NCBI RefSeq assembly: GCF_026341035.1
Contig: NZ_JAPEOQ010000002.1
Location: 310,001 to 374,000 of the forward strand
Reading direction: 5' to 3'
DNA: 64,000 bases
From: Streptomyces sp. NBC_01016
Lineage (GTDB): Bacteria > Actinomycetota > Actinomycetes > Streptomycetales > Streptomycetaceae
The translations under genes and the position numbers were made by a program. This document shows positions 60,587 to 64,000 of the stretch, piece after piece. The notes below the pieces were generated by a model that saw only the letters and a list, made by a program, of their open reading frames with translations, did not search any database and had not been told where the DNA came from. Every line of letters begins with the position of its first letter. The stretch's first letter is position 1.

Positions 60587-60940
60587 ATGGCCGGGGAACC
60601 GCAGGCCGACTGCCTGTTCTGCAAGATTGTCGCGGGGGACGTCCCCGCCACACTGGTCCGCGAGACGGAGTCCACCGTCGCGTTCCGGGACATCAACCCC
60701 CAGGCGCCCACCCACGTCCTGGTCATCCCGCGGCTTCACTACACCGACGCCGCCTCCCTCGCCGCCGCCGAACCGGCCATCGCCGCGGACGTGCTGCGCG
60801 AGGCCGGCGAGGTCGCCAAGGAAGAGAAGCTGGACAGCTACCGGATCGTGTTCAACACCGGCAGCGGCGCGGGCCAGACCGTCTTCCACGCGCACGCCCA
60901 CGTCCTCGGCGGCCGCGGCCTGCAGTGGCCCCCCGGATAG
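60587..60940 (+). CDS. HIT domain nucleotide hydrolase/transferase (histidine triad)
   Basis: 117 residues. CLFCKIVAGDVPATLVRE at the N-terminus and the HIT motif QTVFHAHAHVLGGR near the C-terminus, as in HinT-type phosphoramidases. ATG 60587 is chosen for its ribosome-binding site; ATG 60548 overlaps the -10. It probably forms an operon with the next gene (22-bp gap). Confidence 0.93.
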   Translation: MAGEPQADCLFCKIVAGDVPATLVRETESTVAFRDINPQAPTHVLVIPRLHYTDAASLAAAEPAIAADVLREAGEVAKEEKLDSYRIVFNTGSGAGQTVFHAHAHVLGGRGLQWPPG

Positions 60941-60962
60941 CGGCGACAAGGTCCAACGCCCC

Positions 60963-61871
60963 ATGTCCGTAAGGGAATTCGTCGTGCTCGGCACCGCCAG
61001 CCAGGTGCCGACCCGGCAGCGCAATCACAACGGCTACCTGCTCCGCTGGGACAGCGAGGGCATCCTCTTCGATCCCGGCGAGGGCACCCAGCGGCAGATG
61101 CTGCGCGCCGGCGTGGCCGCGCACGACCTCAATCGGATCTGCGTCACGCACTTCCACGGCGACCACTCCCTCGGCCTCGCGGGCGTCATCCAGCGGATCA
61201 ACCTCGACCGGGTGCCGCACCCCGTGACCGCGCACTACCCGGCGTCCGGGCAGCGGTTCTTCGACCGGCTGCGGTACTCCACCGCGTACCGGGAGACCGT
61301 CGACATCGCGGAGGAGCCGGTGGCCGGGGAGGGCGCGGTGCTCGCGGACACCCCCGCGTACCGCCTCGAAGCCCGTCGCCTTTCGCATCCCGTCGAGGCG
61401 TACGGCTACCGCCTCGTCGAGCCCGACGGGCGCCGCATGCTGCCCGAGCGGCTCGCCGCGCACGGCATCAAGGGGCCCGACGTCGGGCGGTTGCAGAAGG
61501 AGGGCGCCCTGCGGGGCGTCACGCTCGACGAGGTGAGCGAGGTGCGGCGCGGGCAGCGCGTCGCGTTCGTGATGGACACCCGGCTGTGCGAGGGCGTGGA
61601 GGCGCTCGCCGAGGGCTGCGACCTGCTCGTCATCGAGTCGACCTTTCTCGACGAGGATCATCAACTCGCCGGCGATCACGGGCACTTGACTGCCGGGCAG
61701 GCCGCCCGCGTCGCGCGTGACGCCGGTGTGCGGCACCTCGTCCTCACCCACTTCAGTCAGCGCTACACCGACCCGGCGGAGTTCGCGCGGCAGGCCCGCG
61801 CCACCGGGTTCGACGGGGAGCTGACGGTCGCCCGCGACCTGGACCGCGTCCCCGTACCGAAGCGTCGCTGA
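60963..61871 (+). CDS. rnz: Ribonuclease Z-like MBL-fold nuclease
   Basis: 302 residues. RNase Z features: ILFDPGEGTQRQMLRAGV, ICVTHFHGDHSLGLAGVIQ (HxHxDH), SHPVEAYGYRLVE, VAFVMDTRLCEG, LLVIESTFLDEDH and HLVLTHFSQRY. Family role: endonucleolytic removal of tRNA 3' trailers, relevant here because the tRNAs in this window lack encoded CCA. ATG 60963; weak ribosome-binding site. Confidence 0.92.
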   Translation: MSVREFVVLGTASQVPTRQRNHNGYLLRWDSEGILFDPGEGTQRQMLRAGVAAHDLNRICVTHFHGDHSLGLAGVIQRINLDRVPHPVTAHYPASGQRFFDRLRYSTAYRETVDIAEEPVAGEGAVLADTPAYRLEARRLSHPVEAYGYRLVEPDGRRMLPERLAAHGIKGPDVGRLQKEGALRGVTLDEVSEVRRGQRVAFVMDTRLCEGVEALAEGCDLLVIESTFLDEDHQLAGDHGHLTAGQAARVARDAGVRHLVLTHFSQRYTDPAEFARQARATGFDGELTVARDLDRVPVPKRR

Positions 61872-61892
61872 GCCAAGGCATCCGGCCCTGCG

Positions 61893-61898
61893 TACGAT
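61893..61898 (+). promoter_or_regulatory. -10 hexamer TACGAT, leaderless-type promoter of the deaminase gene
   Basis: TACGAT followed by exactly 6 nt and ATG 61905; no Shine-Dalgarno. Confidence 0.55.
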
Positions 61899-61904
61899 GG
61901 TCGG

Positions 61905-62936
61905 ATGTCCCTCGCACCACTCGCACGCATCCCCAAAGCAGAGCTTCACCTGCACATCGAAGGCACCCTCGAACCCGAGCTCGCCTTCGAACTCGCCCGG
62001 CGCAACGGCATCACGCTGCCGTACGCCGAAACCGAGGAACTGCGGAAGGCGTATCTCTTCGCCGACCTGCAGTCCTTCCTCGATCTCTACTACTCGCTGA
62101 TGGCCGTCCTCGTCACCGAGGACGACTTCGAGGCGCTCGCAGACGCCTATCTCGCGCGCGCCGCCGAGCAGGGCGTGCGGCACGCCGAGATCTTCTTCGA
62201 CCCGCAGGCGCACGCGGCGCGGGGCGTGGAGATGGGCACCGTCGTCGAGGGGCTGCACCGGGCGCTCGCGCGCAGCGAGGAGCGGCACGGGATCTCCACC
62301 AAGCTGATCCTCTGCTTCCTGCGCGACCAGTCCGCCGAGTCGGCGATGGAGACCCTGGAGGCGGCGAAGCCGTACCTGGACCGCATCGTCGGCGTCGGGC
62401 TCGACTCCGCAGAGGTCGGCAACCCCGCGTCCAAGTTCCGTGACGTGTACGAGGCCGCGGGCGGACTCGGCCTGCGCAAGGTCGCGCACGCGGGCGAGGA
62501 GGGCGACCCGTCGTACGTGTGGGAGGCCCTGGACATCCTCGGCGTCGAGCGCGTCGACCACGGGCTGCGGTCCCTGGAGGACCCGGAACTGGTGAACCGC
62601 CTCGTACGGGACCGGATCCCGCTCACGCTGTGCCCGCTGTCGAACGTGCGGCTGCGCACCATCGACATGCTGGAGGACCACCCGCTGGCCAAGATGATGG
62701 ACGCGGGCCTGCTGTGCACGGTCAACTCCGACGACCCGTCCTACTTCGGCGGCTACGTCGGCGACACCTTCCACGCCGTCCACGAGGCGCTCGCCCTCGA
62801 CCACGACCGAGTGCGGGAACTGGCCCGCAACTCGTTCGTGGCGTCGTTCCTCGACGGCAGCGCGGAGGACGAGGCGCGTCGGGCGCGCTACATCGCCGAG
62901 GTCGAGGCGTACGAGCTGGACGACATCTCCGGCTGA
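61905..62936 (+). CDS. Adenine/adenosine deaminase family protein
   Basis: 343 residues. Metal-dependent deaminase motifs: AELHLHIEGTLEPELAFELA (two His ligands), KVAHAGEEGDPSYVWEAL, ERVDHGLRSLEDPELVNRLV and LCTVNSDDPSYFGGYVGDTF (Asp pair). The SDDPxYFGGY form and HIEGTLEPEL resemble bacterial adenine deaminases (Aah1/ADE type) more than classic Add, so adenine may be the substrate. Probably leaderless. Its last 49 bp overlap the convergent MFS gene. Confidence 0.88.
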   Translation: MSLAPLARIPKAELHLHIEGTLEPELAFELARRNGITLPYAETEELRKAYLFADLQSFLDLYYSLMAVLVTEDDFEALADAYLARAAEQGVRHAEIFFDPQAHAARGVEMGTVVEGLHRALARSEERHGISTKLILCFLRDQSAESAMETLEAAKPYLDRIVGVGLDSAEVGNPASKFRDVYEAAGGLGLRKVAHAGEEGDPSYVWEALDILGVERVDHGLRSLEDPELVNRLVRDRIPLTLCPLSNVRLRTIDMLEDHPLAKMMDAGLLCTVNSDDPSYFGGYVGDTFHAVHEALALDHDRVRELARNSFVASFLDGSAEDEARRARYIAEVEAYELDDISG

Positions 62937-64000
62937 ACCGACGGCCGGAGGTCCTGCACCGACGGCTGGGGCTCCGGCTCCACGCCGTCGGGGCCCACCG
63001 CGGTGAACGTCGTGAACGCGGGCGCCTCGACCGTGGGCACCTCGATGTCGAACAGCTCGACCGGCTGCTCCAGCACACCCGACGGCGGCACGATCGCGCC
63101 GACCGGGGCACCGCTGTGGCGCCTTGCCGCTCCCGCGAACAGCGGGCGGCCACCGGTGTGCAGGGTCACCGCGGTCAGCGGCACCGCGAGCAGCAGCAGC
63201 GCGACGGCGAGCGCCGCGCCCATCACGGGGAAGCCCACCGACTGGGCCAGGAGGCTGCCGGCCAGCGGGCCGAGGGCCGTGCCGAGCGAGGACGCCGAGC
63301 CGATGAGGACCGCCCAGCGGCCGCGCGGGTCGAGCGAGGCGGCGAGGCCGAGGACGTACGACAGGACCACCGGGTAGAGGGTGTTCCAGGCGATCTCGCC
63401 CGAGGCGAAGGACGCGAGGCCGTCCGCGCGGGCGCTGAGCAGGACGCAGCAGGCGATCGCCGCCGTGCCCGCGCCGATGGGCAGCGCGCGGCCCAGGCGG
63501 ACGCCGACCGCGCCCGCGCCGATCACGCCGAGCAGCCCGACGCCGAGCGCCACCGCGAAGACCGAGCCGACCGCGACCTCGGACAGGCCCGCCTGTTCGG
63601 TGCCGATGCGGCTGCTGACACCCCAGAGCGCGTTCTGCGCCATCGACCAGCACACCAGGGTCACCGCGAGCAGCAGGCCCGAACGGGCGTGGGGGAGCGG
63701 TGAGTTGGGGGCAGGGGCCGCGCAGTTGTCCGGGGTGGCAGGGTCCGCGAGGCCGCGCGTGGCGGGCCACACGGCGAGCGCGGCGGCGGCGAGCGCCGCG
63801 AACGGCAGGAAGCTGCCCTCGCTGATCCGCGGAATGGTCAGGTAGAGGGCGCACGCGAGCGCGGAGACGCTCAGCAGGCCGAGCGTGGAGGCGCGGTGCG
63901 GGTCCTTCTGCGCGGCGATCCCGGTGGCCGCGACGGCCGTCGCCGTACCCGAGCCGAAGCCGCCGACCATCGCACCCGCGACGAGTATCGGGGTGGTGGT
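62888..64000 (-). CDS. MFS transporter, 3' part (5' truncated by window edge)
   Basis: The frame stays open to the window end, so the N-terminus lies beyond. About nine hydrophobic segments are visible (TLGLLSVSALACALYLTIP, FAALAAAALAVW, LLLAVTLVCWSMAQNALWGV, AVGSVFAVALGVGLLGVIGA, LGPLAGSLLAQSVGFPVMGA, LAVALLLLAVPLTAVTL), with a long polar C-terminal tail of about 100 residues containing VEAPAFTTFTAVGPDG. The substrate cannot be inferred. The 3' end overlaps the deaminase gene by 49 bp tail to tail. Confidence 0.8.
   Translation of the reverse strand, partial: TTTPILVAGAMVGGFGSGTATAVAATGIAAQKDPHRASTLGLLSVSALACALYLTIPRISEGSFLPFAALAAAALAVWPATRGLADPATPDNCAAPAPNSPLPHARSGLLLAVTLVCWSMAQNALWGVSSRIGTEQAGLSEVAVGSVFAVALGVGLLGVIGAGAVGVRLGRALPIGAGTAAIACCVLLSARADGLASFASGEIAWNTLYPVVLSYVLGLAASLDPRGRWAVLIGSASSLGTALGPLAGSLLAQSVGFPVMGAALAVALLLLAVPLTAVTLHTGGRPLFAGAARRHSGAPVGAIVPPSGVLEQPVELFDIEVPTVEAPAFTTFTAVGPDGVEPEPQPSVQDLRPSVQPEMSSSSYASTSAM

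Overview
This is a high-G+C actinobacterial chromosome segment, almost certainly Streptomyces. The evidence is the G/C-ending codon use, many GTG starts, many starts with a -10-like hexamer 6-8 nt upstream, and a gene order that matches, from memory, the conserved S. coelicolor core region around SCO2555-SCO2599 read in one direction. Most of the window is vertically inherited core genome. The accessory signals sit in the gaps between genes.

Layout. 0-7 kb: the 3' end of an RNase E/G gene with a histone-H1-like Lys/Ala tail, a 183-bp MITE-like element and an adjacent intact IS5-type insertion sequence at the RNase stop codon, a secreted phospholipase D-like protein, then rplU-rpmA-obgE. 7-20 kb: a TagF-like glycerophosphotransferase membrane protein, proB and proA with a small conserved gene between them, two paralogous single-pass membrane proteins, an M48 protease, two mini membrane proteins, nadD, a LytR-CpsA-Psr (LCP) phosphotransferase, rsfS and a histidine phosphatase. 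Several of these fit spore or cell-wall anionic polymer assembly. 20-25 kb: two identical tRNA-Ala(GGC) genes bracket two zinc-ribbon proteins and a GT87 mannosyltransferase, followed by a heme-b membrane protein plus NuoF/ferredoxin flavoprotein pair. 25-35 kb: leuS behind a leucine leader-peptide attenuator, a coiled-coil membrane protein, DegV, comEA-comEC and a YceI protein. 35-42 kb: holA, rpsT, lepA and a long-chain acyl-CoA synthetase. 41.5-48.3 kb: a signalling block with a receiver-only response regulator, a 1379-residue soluble poly-HAMP hybrid histidine kinase resembling fungal Nik1, and a divergent SpoIIE-type phosphatase carrying its own anti-sigma-type ATPase domain. 48.4-54 kb: hemW, a DUF3097 protein, an MBL-fold hydrolase, and hrcA-dnaJ2 with a CIRCE operator. 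54-64 kb: nitronate monooxygenase, rsmE, a secreted protein, a tricorn-type protease, a HIT protein, an RNase Z-like protein, an adenine/adenosine deaminase and a truncated MFS transporter.

Most notable. Between hemW and the DUF3097 gene lie two degenerate 28-bp hairpin repeats spaced exactly 61 bp apart, the geometry of a type I-E CRISPR array. Four of their nine differences are compensatory stem changes. The single 33-bp 'spacer' matches the 3' end of the neighbouring DUF3097 gene at 27 of 33 positions and keeps its reading frame. Other points of interest are the leuS attenuator, the Nik1-like poly-HAMP kinase, a roughly 1-kb gene-free block of tandem repeats after dnaJ2, several short minisatellites, and recurrent dispersed palindromic elements.

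All family assignments come from motif recognition by eye. No database search was run, and locus-tag comparisons to S. coelicolor are from memory.
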